A DNA stretch of 62,041 bases from an uncultured cyanobacterium (GCA_936920195.1 CAKZHE010000228.1:1-62041), one strand, 5' to 3'. Positions 8,089 to 17,299 are shown, numbered from the stretch's first letter. Numbers and translations: made by a program. The notes: generated from the sequence alone by a model not told the origin.

Positions 8089-8700
8089 CTATTTTTGACC
8101 TTTTTTGAATTTTGAATTTTGAATTTTGAATTGGAGCGAAGCGACTTGACTGGAAAAGATTGCCGCCTCCAGATCTAATAACGCCTGCTCAAAGTCATCA
8201 TTAACAACTTGCACATCAAATTCTGAGGCAGCTTGAATTTCCACTTCTGCTTGCTGGAGCCGCCGCGCGATCGCTTCTGCCGAATCTTGCCCCCGTTCCC
8301 GAATTCTCCGTTCCAATTCTGCCAGGGAAGGTGGTAAAATAAATACTCGCCAAGCCGAGGGAAAAGTCTGCTGAACTTGTCTTGCCCCCTGCAATTCAAT
8401 TTCTAAAACCACCCATTCCCCTCGTTGAATCCGTTCTTCTACTGGTGGGCGAGGCGTGCCATAGTAATTGCCCGCATATTCCGCCCATTCCAACAGTTCT
8501 CCCGCCGAGATCATGGATTCAAACTGCTGACGATCGACAAAATAGTAGTGTTTGCCTGCAACTTCCCCTGGACGGGGCGATCGCGTGGTCGCCGAAACAG
8601 AGAGGTATAATTCGGGATGGCGCTCCCAGAGCGATCGCCATAAAGTCCCTTTGCCCACACCACTTGGTCCCGTCAACACAATCAATTTGCCAATTTCCAT
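8089..8700 (-). CDS. gmk: Guanylate kinase
   Basis: Phosphorylates GMP to GDP with ATP. The P-loop is [10 protein letters not shown] (about residues 9-18 from the chosen start). The GMP-binding part has [11 protein letters not shown] and the lid region [10 protein letters not shown]. The ATG at 8700 ([14 protein letters not shown]) is chosen over one eight codons upstream because the family starts close to the P-loop; this gives 203 residues. The last 15 or so residues ([15 protein letters not shown]) are translated from a (AATTTTG) repeat array and replace the normal C-terminus. remA lies 26 bases upstream on the same strand, so the two probably form an operon. Confidence 0.93.
   Translation of the reverse strand: MEIGKLIVLTGPSGVGKGTLWRSLWERHPELYLSVSATTRSPRPGEVAGKHYYFVDRQQFESMISAGELLEWAEYAGNYYGTPRPPVEERIQRGEWVVLEIELQGARQVQQTFPSAWRVFILPPSLAELERRIRERGQDSAEAIARRLQQAEVEIQAASEFDVQVVNDDFEQALLDLEAAIFSSQVASLQFKIQNSKFKKGQK
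8098..8146. repeat. (AATTTTG)n array overlapping the 3' end of gmk
   Basis: Four to five heptamer units and a tail (TTGGAGCGAAGCGACTTGA) that also occurs at 7622-7641. The array lies inside the gmk frame and supplies its last codons. Confidence 0.75.
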
Positions 8701-8726
8701 AGTTCCCTTGCCAACAACCACCACTG

Positions 8727-8990
8727 CTAATTAGCAGCTTGCTCATCTTTACCGATAACGAACCGATGAGCAACCGTTTCCGGTTGAATTGCCGATAAAA
8801 TTATATGACTAGAATCAGTCACAATGACAGATCTAGTCCGCCGTCCGTAGGTAGCATCAATCAACTGTCCGCGCTCCTTGGCATCGCTAATGATCCGCTT
8901 AATCGGCGCGGATTCTGGACTAACGATGGCAACCACTCGGTTCGCAGACACGATGTTACCAAAACCGATGTTGATCAGTTGAATGTCCAT
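8727..8990 (-). CDS. remA: DUF370/RemA family DNA-binding regulator
   Basis: 87 residues: [22 protein letters not shown] followed by [37 protein letters not shown], the full DUF370 signature. In Bacillus, RemA activates matrix and osmoprotection operons by wrapping DNA, and remA also sits just upstream of gmk there. The same order here, with a 26-base gap, implies co-transcription. The cyanobacterial regulon is not known to me. The 87-residue length is normal. Confidence 0.88.
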   Translation of the reverse strand: MDIQLINIGFGNIVSANRVVAIVSPESAPIKRIISDAKERGQLIDATYGRRTRSVIVTDSSHIILSAIQPETVAHRFVIGKDEQAAN

Positions 8991-9157
8991 AACAAACTAG
9001 CGGCAGAAAGGTGGTTAATTTCAATGTTATCTGCAAAAAATTGGACTTACAAGCCCAGAACCGCCGCTAACTAGAGTTTTTAGCTTTTTACGACTGATAT
9101 CTCTATCAATCTTCTCCTGTCATCCTCCCAAAGCAATAAAAATTGCGGAAAACTTAA

Positions 9158-10906
9158 GTGCAACTTGTTGACTACACCACTTTTACTGCCCTAGGGCGCG
9201 AACTGCGAACTGAATGGCTACCAGCCCGTGCCGAACAGGTTTATCAGCGCGATCGCTATACCATTGCCCTAGGACTTCGCACCCTGGAAAAACGGGGTTG
9301 GCTGACTATTTCCTGGCATCCCCAAGCGGCGCGGCTGTGCCTGGGAGATGCGCCGCCTCGAATTCCCGATACTTTCACCTTTAGCGATCAATTGCGCCAC
9401 CAATTAGGGGGTTTAGCCCTAGTGGAAATGATGGCGATCGCACCTTGGGAAAGAGTGCTGGATTTACAATTTGCCCGTCGTCCGGGAGATCCTATTTTGT
9501 GGCATTTGTATGTGGAAATTATGGGTAAATATAGTAATTTGATTTTGGCTGATGCTCAAAATCAAATTGTCACCGCCGCCCATCAAGTTAGTTCCCAACA
9601 ATCTAGCGTTAGACCAATTCAAACTGGACAGCCTTATGAATTACCTCCCGCCCTCAACGATCCCATTCCTAACTTAAGCGAATTGCGGCAGCGGTGGCAA
9701 GAACGGATTAGTTTAATTCCCGGACGTTTAGGCAAACAACTACTCAGAAACTATCGCGGATTAAGTTCTTCTTTAGTTAATGCTATGATCCTAGCTGCTT
9801 GCCTCGATCCCAACCAATCCACTGATAGTTTAAATGATCAAGATTGGCAGCAGTTATTTGAGCATTGGCAAGCATGGTTAAAGGTTTTAGCTGGGGAAAA
9901 AGAATGGCAGCCTGCGGAAACAGAGACGGGTTACACCGTCCTTGGTTGGGGAGCAATTCAAACCAAAACCACAATTTCTGACTTAGTTAATACTTATTAT
10001 AATGCGGAACTTGACCGCCAAGACTTCGCCCAGTTGCGCCACCAATTAAGCCAGAAATTAAATAATATCTTGCAGAAATTGCGCCTCAAAGCCCAAACCT
10101 TTGCCACCCGCTTACAACAATCCGATGGAGCAGATGAATATCGCCAACAGGCCGATTTATTAATGGCACATTTACAAGATTATCAACCGGGGATGAAAGC
10201 GATCGCCCTGACCGATTTTCACACCAATAATTTAGTGACCATTCCCCTAGAACCGGAAAAAAACGCCATTCAAAACGCCCAAGCCCTCTACAAACGGCAT
10301 CAAAAATTAAAGCGATCGCGGGCTGCCGTCGAACCTTTATGGCAACAAGTCCAAGCCGAAATTGAGTATTTAGAACAAGTAGAACTCACCCTAGCCCAAA
10401 TTGATACCTATCGCACCGCCCAAGACTTGCAAGCCTTGATCGAAATTCGCGAAGAGTTAATTCAACAGCAATATCTTGATGCTCCTGCCCAACGCCATCA
10501 TCCCACCGTCGATACTTCTACCCCCCATCGCTACCGCACTCCCAGCGGCTTTGAATTACTGATTGGACGGAACAACCGTCAAAATGACCAATTAGCCTTC
10601 CGCACCGCCGGGGATTACGATTTGTGGTTCCATGCCCAAGAAATTCCCGGCGGTCATGGTTTGCTGCGCTTGCCTCCCGGTGCAGTTGCCGAAACTGCCG
10701 ACTTGCAATTTACGGCGGATTTGATGGCCTTTTATAGTCGCGCTCGCCAAAGTGACAGCGTACCCGTGGTATATACTGAACCTAAGCACGTCTATAAACC
10801 CAAGGGCGCAAAGCCCGGAATTGCGGTTTACAAGCACGAACGGATTCTTTGGGGACGGCCTCAGCAAGCAGAAACAACCATTGGGAAAATTTTAAACTTA
10901 AATTAA
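9158..10906 (+). CDS. NFACT family protein (Rqc2/RqcH-like)
   Basis: 582 residues. The N-terminal NFACT-N domain (about 1-170) contains IMGKYSNLILAD. A long coiled-coil region lies at about 290-440, and the C-terminal NFACT-R domain has DYDLWFHAQEIPGGHGLLR and YTEPKHVYKPKGAKPGIAVYKHERILWG. Bacterial RqcH proteins bind stalled 50S-peptidyl-tRNA complexes and add alanine tails that mark nascent chains for degradation. Older annotations call them fibronectin-binding proteins. The GTG at 9158 is used because MQLVDYTTFTALGRELR is the expected family start. Divergent from remA across 167 bases. Confidence 0.88.
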   Translation: MQLVDYTTFTALGRELRTEWLPARAEQVYQRDRYTIALGLRTLEKRGWLTISWHPQAARLCLGDAPPRIPDTFTFSDQLRHQLGGLALVEMMAIAPWERVLDLQFARRPGDPILWHLYVEIMGKYSNLILADAQNQIVTAAHQVSSQQSSVRPIQTGQPYELPPALNDPIPNLSELRQRWQERISLIPGRLGKQLLRNYRGLSSSLVNAMILAACLDPNQSTDSLNDQDWQQLFEHWQAWLKVLAGEKEWQPAETETGYTVLGWGAIQTKTTISDLVNTYYNAELDRQDFAQLRHQLSQKLNNILQKLRLKAQTFATRLQQSDGADEYRQQADLLMAHLQDYQPGMKAIALTDFHTNNLVTIPLEPEKNAIQNAQALYKRHQKLKRSRAAVEPLWQQVQAEIEYLEQVELTLAQIDTYRTAQDLQALIEIREELIQQQYLDAPAQRHHPTVDTSTPHRYRTPSGFELLIGRNNRQNDQLAFRTAGDYDLWFHAQEIPGGHGLLRLPPGAVAETADLQFTADLMAFYSRARQSDSVPVVYTEPKHVYKPKGAKPGIAVYKHERILWGRPQQAETTIGKILNLN

Positions 10907-11052
10907 GATTTCCCGGAGAAATATCTGTATTTGCTGTTACTCTATTAAATGGGCGGGATGAAAATGCCGCTAAAAATTTGTCCGGTTGGGGCATCAACCG
11001 CTAAGTTAGGCAATGTCAGACGGGCTGATGCCTGCAATTGCTGTTCGAGCTT

Positions 11053-11088
11053 AGAATCCCCGTGCCTTTAGGCAGGGGAGTATGTCAA
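11053..11088 (+). mobile_element. Fragment of an IS200/IS605 right end
   Basis: AGAATCCCCGTGCC, a small GCCTTTAGGC hairpin, then AGGGGAGTATGTCAA. This matches the style of the right ends at about 368-400 and 47404-47440. No TnpB or TnpA coding remains near it. The rest of 10907-11357 holds a possible terminator but no convincing gene. Confidence 0.5.
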
Positions 11089-11183
11089 AATGCTTGTGAA
11101 GAAAATTTACCGCACTGTCCGCCTGGGAACGAGCAGATCGGGTTTCCCTAGAGGGAAAAGACAACGAAATTGAATTTTTTTAG

Positions 11184-11237
11184 ACCAGATGCGATCGCCT
11201 TTAGCACTAGGCAAAGCCGAATCGCACCTGGTTTTTG
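11184..11237 (+). terminator. Possible hairpin terminator upstream of the potC-like gene
   Basis: ACCAGATGCGAT (11184-11195) pairs with ATCGCACCTGGT (11221-11232) with one mismatch across a 25-base loop and is followed by TTTTTG. The loop is long, so the call is weak. Confidence 0.35.
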
Positions 11238-11357
11238 TTACTGGTAAATTGTCTCCCTGAGTAGATTTGATCTAAAGTGAAAGCTAGCAATCCACAGATG
11301 CCATTCGTTTTTATGACTGATACGCTCTCGCACCAGCAGGAGGAGATCCCAGTAGAT

Positions 11358-12164
11358 ATGTTATTGCAGTCGAGGAGAAAGCCCCGGATATCTTGGCAGG
11401 TGGTTTTTTCCCTGCTGATGTTCTTGTATATGTACCTGCCCATCTTGGTACTAACATTCTATAGCTTCAACCAATCCACCTACAGCGCTAGTTGGACGGG
11501 ATTCACTTTCGATTGGTATCTGAAATTACTAAAAGACGAACGCATCCAAACTGCGCTCCGGAATAGTTTAACTGTTGCCTTTGCTGCTGTGGCGATCGCT
11601 GCCCTCCTCGGCACGTTGATGGCAGTAGGATTAGCTCGCTATCGTTTCCCTGGGAAAGGCTTATATCGGGGTGTTTCCTACTTACCCCTAATTATTCCTG
11701 ACATTGCGATCGCCGTTGCTACCCTGGTATTTTTGGCAGTTATTGGCATTCGTCTTAGTCTGTGGACAATTGTCGCCGCCCACGTCGTCTTTTGTATATC
11801 CTACGTCGCCCTCGCCGTCTCCGCTCGCCTTAATGGTTTAGATCCTCACCTAGAAGAAGCAGCCCTGGATTTAGGTGCTAGCCCTCTACAAGCCTTTATC
11901 CAAGTTCTATTACCCGAACTGCTGCCAGGGATTATCTCCGGTTGCTTAATTTCCTTTGTTCTGAGCATGGATGACTTTTTGATTGCCAGCTTCACCGCTG
12001 GTACTGGCGCTACCACCTTGCCCATGGAAATCTTTAGCCGCATCCGCACCGGAGTTAAACCCGATATCAACGCCCTCAGCGTTATCCTAATGATTTTATC
12101 GGCCTTGGTAGTGCTTTTAGCTGAATATGTCCGTTTCCAGGGCGAGCAGCAGCGGTTAAAATAA
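11358..12164 (+). CDS. ABC transporter permease, PotC type (polyamine class)
   Basis: Six-helix permease with the coupling motif EEAALDLGASPLQAFIQVLLPELLPGI (about residues 160-186 from the chosen start) and the PotC-like end FSRIRTGVKPDINALS. PotB/PotC proteins form the channel for spermidine/putrescine uptake with PotA ATPase and PotD binding protein. None of these partners is adjacent. The start is uncertain: the frame is open from GTG 11277 and has ATGs at 11298 and 11313. ATG 11358 (MLLQSRRKPRISW) is chosen for the strong AGGAGGAG at 11338-11345, though the 12-base spacing is long. 268 residues. Confidence 0.83.
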   Translation: MLLQSRRKPRISWQVVFSLLMFLYMYLPILVLTFYSFNQSTYSASWTGFTFDWYLKLLKDERIQTALRNSLTVAFAAVAIAALLGTLMAVGLARYRFPGKGLYRGVSYLPLIIPDIAIAVATLVFLAVIGIRLSLWTIVAAHVVFCISYVALAVSARLNGLDPHLEEAALDLGASPLQAFIQVLLPELLPGIISGCLISFVLSMDDFLIASFTAGTGATTLPMEIFSRIRTGVKPDINALSVILMILSALVVLLAEYVRFQGEQQRLK

Positions 12165-12174
12165 ATCTGAGCGA

Positions 12175-12762
12175 CTAACCAGGGTTTTTAATCCTGTTGA
12201 TGAATCCTAAAAACCTGCGCCAATTGGCTCTGATCACTTTCCATTGAGCGATCGCATGGAGAATAATAAATGCTAAAAATGTGTAGGCAAACCAGAAATG
12301 CAAGTTTCTGCCCAATTCTAACATGGCTTTATTCTCAGGAAAAAAGTCAGGCAGTCCAATCCCAAACAGACTGACATTATGACTCTGATAGGAATTGGAT
12401 AAAAACACCCCAGAGACGGGAACCACCCACATAAAAATATATAAACTGAAATGCAGGGCAAAAGTCCTAAACCAAGAAGGCGTAAACTTAGGCAAGCGTT
12501 TAGTGTACTTCCGCCACCAAACTCGCAACAGTACCAGAATTCTCCAAGTCAGCAATCCGATAACCAGCACGCCCAAGGATTTATGAAAATCATACATTGT
12601 CCCCCGAAAGGAAACTTCTTCAGGTAATTCTGTCATTAATTTACCATTCATAAATAGCACCAAGTAACCAGCTGCCATCCACCAATGGACAAGCATTAGG
12701 TGCTTAAATGCGGAATTTACCCTGGGTTTTGTTTGACTAACTTCAGGTTGAAGCGAACTCAT
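12175..12762 (-). CDS. Cytochrome b561 (CybB-type) di-heme membrane protein
   Basis: 195 residues with four membrane helices. Candidate heme ligands are histidines in VHWWMAAGYLVLF (helix 1), DFHKSLGVLVIGLLTWRILVLL (helix 2) and LHFWFAYTFLAFIILHAIAQW (helix 4). This is the YodB/CybB layout, in which two b hemes move electrons between quinol and a periplasmic acceptor, often superoxide or a partner enzyme. No partner gene is beside it. It converges with the potC-like gene across 10 bases. Confidence 0.8.
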   Translation of the reverse strand: MSSLQPEVSQTKPRVNSAFKHLMLVHWWMAAGYLVLFMNGKLMTELPEEVSFRGTMYDFHKSLGVLVIGLLTWRILVLLRVWWRKYTKRLPKFTPSWFRTFALHFSLYIFMWVVPVSGVFLSNSYQSHNVSLFGIGLPDFFPENKAMLELGRNLHFWFAYTFLAFIILHAIAQWKVIRANWRRFLGFINRIKNPG

Positions 12763-12841
12763 AACTTACTCCCTCCCTTTCAAATTAATATATTCTACTA
12801 TGTTAAAATTCTGATTTGGCATCTTTGCCCCTGCGAACCCG

Positions 12842-15391
12842 ATGAACTCTGCCCCACAACAAGCCCCTAAACCAACTTTACCGAAAACTCAACTCCCAGA
12901 GTTGCTCGCTCCGGCGGGAAATTGGGAGTGCGCTAAGGCAGCGGTGGAAAATGGGGCAGATGCAATTTATTTTGGCTTGGCGCGGTTTAATGCCAGGATG
13001 AGGTCAGATAATTTTACGACGGCGGATTTGCCGAAGTTGATGGCGTTTCTGCACCGTCGCGGGGTGAAAGGTTATGTCACTCTCAATACGCTGATTTTTA
13101 CCCAGGAACTCCCGGAAGTAGAAGCTGATATTCGGGCAATTATTCGCGCTGGGGTAGATGCAATTATTGTCCAAGATGTGGGTATCTGTCGGTTAATTCG
13201 TCACCTTTCGCCAGATTTTCCCATCCATGCTTCTACGCAAATGACTGTCACCAGTGCGGCGGGGGTAGAATTTGCTAAATCCCTCGGCTGTCAGTTGGTG
13301 GTATTGGCGCGGGAATGCTCGCTGAAGGAAATTAATCAAATTCGGCAAGGAATAAATCAAAGTGATGCAAACCTACCTTTAGAAGTTTTTGTTCACGGGG
13401 CGTTGTGTGTAGCTTATTCTGGACAGTGTTTAACCAGTGAAGCTTTGGGAGGACGCTCGGCGAATCGAGGGGAATGCGCTCAAGCTTGTCGAATGACGTA
13501 TGATTTAATTGCGGATGGCAAAGTGGTAGATTTGGGGCATCGGAAATATTTACTTAGTCCGCAAGATTTGGCAGGTTTGGAAGTTTTGCCAGAGTTGGTG
13601 CAAGCGGGAGTTAGTAGTTTAAAAATTGAAGGGCGATTGAAAGCAGCGGAATATGTGGCGAATGTAACGCGGGTTTATCGACAGGCTTTAGATCGATTGG
13701 TAACTAATTCTGATTCTGCCCTGAAATTGGGAAATCAGCAAGCGGTTTTTAAAAAGTCCCTTTCTATGGCTGAAGAAAGTTACCATCTGGAAATGGCTTT
13801 TTCGCGAGGACTTTATCCGGGTTGGTTTCAGGGGATTAATAATCAAGAATTGGTTCATGCTCGCTTTGGCAAGAAGCGGGGAGTTTATCTAGGGAAAGTT
13901 ATCCGCATCCGCAATGAACAAATTACGATTGAGTTGGTTTCATGGGTGAAACCTGGGGATGGCGTAGTATTTGATGGCGACAAACCAGGGGAAAGGGAAG
14001 AAGGCGGAAGAGTTTATACGGTTGAACAGCGGGGAAAGGAAGCAATTTTGACTTTTGGCAAGCGGGATATTAATTTGCCAAAAATCCATGTTGGTGATAA
14101 GGTTTGGAAAACTAGCGATCCGGAATTAGAAAGGCAAGTTCGTCAAAGTTTTGCGGGAGATACGCCCCAATTCCAACGTCCGCTACAAATCGATGTTTAT
14201 GGGGAAGTGGGACAACCTTTGACGGCGATCGCTCGCGATCAATTTGGTAATATGGTACAGGTTGATTCTAATATTGATTTGGCGATCGCTCATACCAAAC
14301 CCCTCACTACCGAACGTCTGCAAGAACAATTGGGCAGGTTAGGAAATACCCCTTTCTATTTAGAACAGCTTAATAATCATCTTACCGAGGCAGTGATGAT
14401 TCCCGTGAGCGAATTAAACCGTCTGCGGCGAGAAATCGTAGTACAGTTAGAAGCAGTGCGATCGCAAGTATCTTATCGACCTTTATCTGCCGCTTCTTTC
14501 CGAGATTTATTGCCAAGTCTAACTTCTCCCATCACCACCGCGCCGCAATTAATTGTTTTAGTTCGCAACTTGCCCCAATTACAAGCCGCATTAGCATCGG
14601 ATCTAAAAACGATCTATTGTGAATTTGAAGATCCTCGTCACTATCGCCAAGCCGTGCCAATCTTTCGGGAAAGGCAAAATAATCCCAAGGCGACAATTTG
14701 GGTAGCGCCTCCCCGAATTACCAAACCAGGGGAAAATTGGATTTTAGAGCAAGTGCGTTCGGCTCAAGCCGATGGCTATTTGATTCGGAACTACGATCAG
14801 TTACAATTTTTTCAAGGCGATCGCTGTATTGGTGACTTCTCTCTGAATATTGCCAATCCCTTAACCGCCAATTACTTTAAACAGCAATTCCCCCTAGAAA
14901 GATTAACCGCTTCCTACGATCTCAATCTCAACCAACTAGAAGACTTATTAAAAAACGCCCCGCCAGACTGGTTTGAAATTACCATTCATCAACATATTCC
15001 CATGTTCCACATGGAGCATTGTGTTTTTTGCACCTTCCTCTCCACTGGAACCGATTATACTAATTGCGGTCGGCCTTGCGATCGCTATCAAGTCAAACTC
15101 CGAGATCGAGTTGGCACAGAACACATTTTGCAAGCCGATGCCGGGTGTCGCAATACAGTTTTTAATGGCACAGCCCAAACTGGAGCCGAAGGTGTGGAGC
15201 GGCTCTTACAATTAGGGGCGCGATATTTTCGTTTGGAATTTGTCAGCGAAACCCCATCCCAAGTAGATACCACAATTAAGCGTTATTGTCAATTATTGCA
15301 AGGGGAAATTTCTGGTTCCCAGTTGTGGAAAGAATTAAAGTTGCAAAGTCAACTAGGTGTAACTCGCGGCTCGTTGGAAAAAAGAAATTAA
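12842..15391 (+). CDS. rlhA: U32 family protein, RlhA-like (23S rRNA hydroxylation)
   Basis: 849 residues. The U32 signature is EVFVHGALCVAYSGQCLTS from about residue 181, followed by the cysteine-containing NRGECAQACR. The C-terminal half holds a DUF3656-type region and a final cysteine cluster HMEHCVFCTFLSTGTDYTNCGRPC. Together these features match RlhA (YdcP) of E. coli, which is needed for hydroxylation of a 23S rRNA cytidine near the peptidyl transferase centre; the cysteines likely bind an Fe-S cluster. Databases often still call it a collagenase or peptidase. It is longer than the E. coli protein. The gene symbol is by similarity only. Confidence 0.85.
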   Translation: MNSAPQQAPKPTLPKTQLPELLAPAGNWECAKAAVENGADAIYFGLARFNARMRSDNFTTADLPKLMAFLHRRGVKGYVTLNTLIFTQELPEVEADIRAIIRAGVDAIIVQDVGICRLIRHLSPDFPIHASTQMTVTSAAGVEFAKSLGCQLVVLARECSLKEINQIRQGINQSDANLPLEVFVHGALCVAYSGQCLTSEALGGRSANRGECAQACRMTYDLIADGKVVDLGHRKYLLSPQDLAGLEVLPELVQAGVSSLKIEGRLKAAEYVANVTRVYRQALDRLVTNSDSALKLGNQQAVFKKSLSMAEESYHLEMAFSRGLYPGWFQGINNQELVHARFGKKRGVYLGKVIRIRNEQITIELVSWVKPGDGVVFDGDKPGEREEGGRVYTVEQRGKEAILTFGKRDINLPKIHVGDKVWKTSDPELERQVRQSFAGDTPQFQRPLQIDVYGEVGQPLTAIARDQFGNMVQVDSNIDLAIAHTKPLTTERLQEQLGRLGNTPFYLEQLNNHLTEAVMIPVSELNRLRREIVVQLEAVRSQVSYRPLSAASFRDLLPSLTSPITTAPQLIVLVRNLPQLQAALASDLKTIYCEFEDPRHYRQAVPIFRERQNNPKATIWVAPPRITKPGENWILEQVRSAQADGYLIRNYDQLQFFQGDRCIGDFSLNIANPLTANYFKQQFPLERLTASYDLNLNQLEDLLKNAPPDWFEITIHQHIPMFHMEHCVFCTFLSTGTDYTNCGRPCDRYQVKLRDRVGTEHILQADAGCRNTVFNGTAQTGAEGVERLLQLGARYFRLEFVSETPSQVDTTIKRYCQLLQGEISGSQLWKELKLQSQLGVTRGSLEKRN

Positions 15392-15393
15392 GG

Positions 15394-15426
15394 AAATGCC
15401 AGCAGTAATCTCAACTGCTGGCATTT
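15394..15426. terminator. Intrinsic bidirectional terminator
   Basis: AAATGCCAGCAGT (15394-15406) and ACTGCTGGCATTT (15414-15426) form a perfect 13-bp stem with a 7-base loop and T-rich flanks. It lies just after the U32 gene and just before the end of the convergent repeat-protein gene, so it can serve both. Confidence 0.75.
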
Positions 15427-15430
15427 TCTG

Positions 15431-16693
15431 TTAGCGCCTACCCGGAGAGTGACTGCCACCACCATTATTATTATTAGCCGAGGGTTGATTTCCGCCGCCA
15501 TTGTTCATCTGAGGGCGATTTCCTCCCCCACCAGAATTGTTACCGCCACCGTTATTCATCGGAGGGCGATTGCCACCGCCATTATTCATCGGTGGTTGGT
15601 TGCCACCATTGGGATTGTAACCACCGCCATTATTCATCGGTGGTTGATTGCCGCCACCGGAATTGTAACCGCCGCCATTATTCATCGGTGGTTGTTTTCC
15701 CCCATTGGGATTGTAACCACCGCCATTATTCATCGGTGGTTGGTTGCCACCATTGGGATTGTAACCACCGCCATTATTCATCGGTGGTTGGTTGCCGCCA
15801 TTGGAATTGTAGCCGCCGCCATTGGGATTGTAACCACCGCCACTATTCATCGACGGTTGGTTGCCACCATAGTTGGGGGTATATCCACCTGAATTATTAT
15901 TAGTTCCCAGAAACCTTTCTCCAAAGCCAGAGTCAGGATTTTGCCTGCCACCATTATTCACCGGAGGCTGATTTCCACCACCGGAATTGTAACTGCCGCC
16001 ATTATTCGTTGGAGGTTGGTTGCCTCCATTAGGATTTTGTCTACCAGAATTATTGACTGAAGGTTGATTTCCTCCACCGTTGGGATTTTGTCTACCGGAA
16101 TTATTGATTGAAGGTTGATTTCCTCCAGAGCCAGAATTATTATTTCTGCCAGAATTGGGAGGATTGGCTGGACCAGCACTTCCCGGAGTAGCAGTTGGAG
16201 CGGTTGTGGCTGGAGCGGTTGTTGCCGGAGCAGTTGCGGCTGGAGTAGTTGTGGCTGGAGTGGTTGTTGCCGGAGCAGTTGCAGCTGGCGCAGTTGTTGC
16301 CGGAGTGCTTTCAGATGGAGTGGTTGTTGCCGGAGTCGTTGTAGTGGGTTGCTCGAATTCTTCCCGCACGCTGACTTTGAATGGGGTAGTGGCGAGATTT
16401 GAATGTAGCGAATTAATTGATGCGCGATCGCCAGACTTACTGAGAGCGGGTAAGGTATTCTGGGAAGTGGTATCTTGCAGAATATAAGCTTGGACAAGTT
16501 TGGGCGCTATTACCTCTTGTCCCAAACAACAAATCCCCATCAATCCTAGCGTGGGCAATAAACTCAGATGGTTGGACTGTCTTTTTACTAAGGATTTTTT
16601 GGGAGCCGTAGCTGAATTTTTACCAGAATTTCCAACTTCAGACCAAAAAGATGCCAGAAAGTTTAATTTGATGCGCTTAGAATTGCTTTTCAT
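15431..16693 (-). CDS. Asn/Gly/Pro-rich repeat protein with Thr/Ala/Pro linker
   Basis: About 420 residues from the ATG at 16693 (MKSNSKRIKLNFLASFW). The frame is open to 16765, but the extra codons look non-coding. A hydrophobic stretch HLSLLPTLGLMGICCLG (about residues 40-60) may be an internal signal or anchor. Residues about 115-180 are TTP/APATT repeats, and from about 190 to the end the protein is built of units like NGGNQPPMNNGGGYNP, roughly 15 degenerate copies. Such low-complexity chains suggest an exported, flexible surface or matrix protein. The lack of other domains leaves the function open. The DNA repeats make copy number prone to slippage. Confidence 0.6.
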   Translation of the reverse strand: MKSNSKRIKLNFLASFWSEVGNSGKNSATAPKKSLVKRQSNHLSLLPTLGLMGICCLGQEVIAPKLVQAYILQDTTSQNTLPALSKSGDRASINSLHSNLATTPFKVSVREEFEQPTTTTPATTTPSESTPATTAPAATAPATTTPATTTPAATAPATTAPATTAPTATPGSAGPANPPNSGRNNNSGSGGNQPSINNSGRQNPNGGGNQPSVNNSGRQNPNGGNQPPTNNGGSYNSGGGNQPPVNNGGRQNPDSGFGERFLGTNNNSGGYTPNYGGNQPSMNSGGGYNPNGGGYNSNGGNQPPMNNGGGYNPNGGNQPPMNNGGGYNPNGGKQPPMNNGGGYNSGGGNQPPMNNGGGYNPNGGNQPPMNNGGGNRPPMNNGGGNNSGGGGNRPQMNNGGGNQPSANNNNGGGSHSPGRR

Positions 16694-16851
16694 TGGCTGT
16701 TCGGTTCTAAGGTGGCAGGCGATGCAGTTTTTTCCATGATAGAGCAAAATATCTGGCGGTGTCATCAGGGCAATTCCGCCTAGTTGCTCAAGCTAGATTA
16801 AACCCAGACCCTAAAAGTATAATTAAGTTACTTGGTACTTCACCCCCCATC

Positions 16852-17211
16852 ATGGCTATTCCAGAACTTGAACGACAGACAACAGACAAAAAAAATATCA
16901 TCAAAGAAACCTGGTGGCTCATGTATTGCAGTTTTCCTGATTTAAATTGGGCAAAATTGCAAGTTTATGCTGATGGCTCTGCACAAACTTTTGATTGTGA
17001 CGGGGTTAAGCATAACTTTGAAAATGAAGAAGAAGCTGGGTATTTTCTAGCCGAGGATGAATATATTGAACTAGATAAGCTTGATACAGAGGATGAACAA
17101 GAAATAGGTATTCCTTTATCATCTATAGAGATACCGCAAGGAGACACAGAAGAAGACTTGGCTAAAAGTATGTATGTCAGTAGTAGGGTGGGCAATGCCC
17201 TCCAAGCCTAA
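16852..17211 (+). CDS. Small acidic hypothetical protein
   Basis: 119 residues from the ATG at 16852 (MAIPELERQTTDKK); codons upstream to 16759 are unlike the rest. The middle is strongly acidic and ends its core with GYFLAEDEYIELDKLDTEDEQE. This resembles WLLEDEYEPIEGRL of the small protein at 23026-23295, so the two may be distant paralogues. The last ten or so residues (SSRVGNALQA) come from an inverted repeat at 17186-17248, so the natural C-terminus was probably changed by that repeat. Function unknown. Confidence 0.55.
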   Translation: MAIPELERQTTDKKNIIKETWWLMYCSFPDLNWAKLQVYADGSAQTFDCDGVKHNFENEEEAGYFLAEDEYIELDKLDTEDEQEIGIPLSSIEIPQGDTEEDLAKSMYVSSRVGNALQA

Positions 17212-17248
17212 CATTACCTTCCCAGATGGTGATGGGCATTGCCCACCC
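17186..17248. repeat. Inverted repeat GGGTGGGCAATGCCC
   Basis: Arms at 17186-17200 and 17234-17248 are exact reverse complements around a 33-base spacer. The left arm is inside the 3' end of the preceding gene and supplies its stop region. Confidence 0.75.
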
Positions 17249-17299
17249 AGGGCTATCTATACTAAAATAGGCTTTATTCTCGATATTGAGAGGAGTTTC

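Noticed and set aside
15431-16200. Regular repeats suggesting a CRISPR array
   Set aside because: The units are translated in one frame as NGGNQPPMNN-type repeats, with no unique spacers of constant length; it is a repeat-protein gene.
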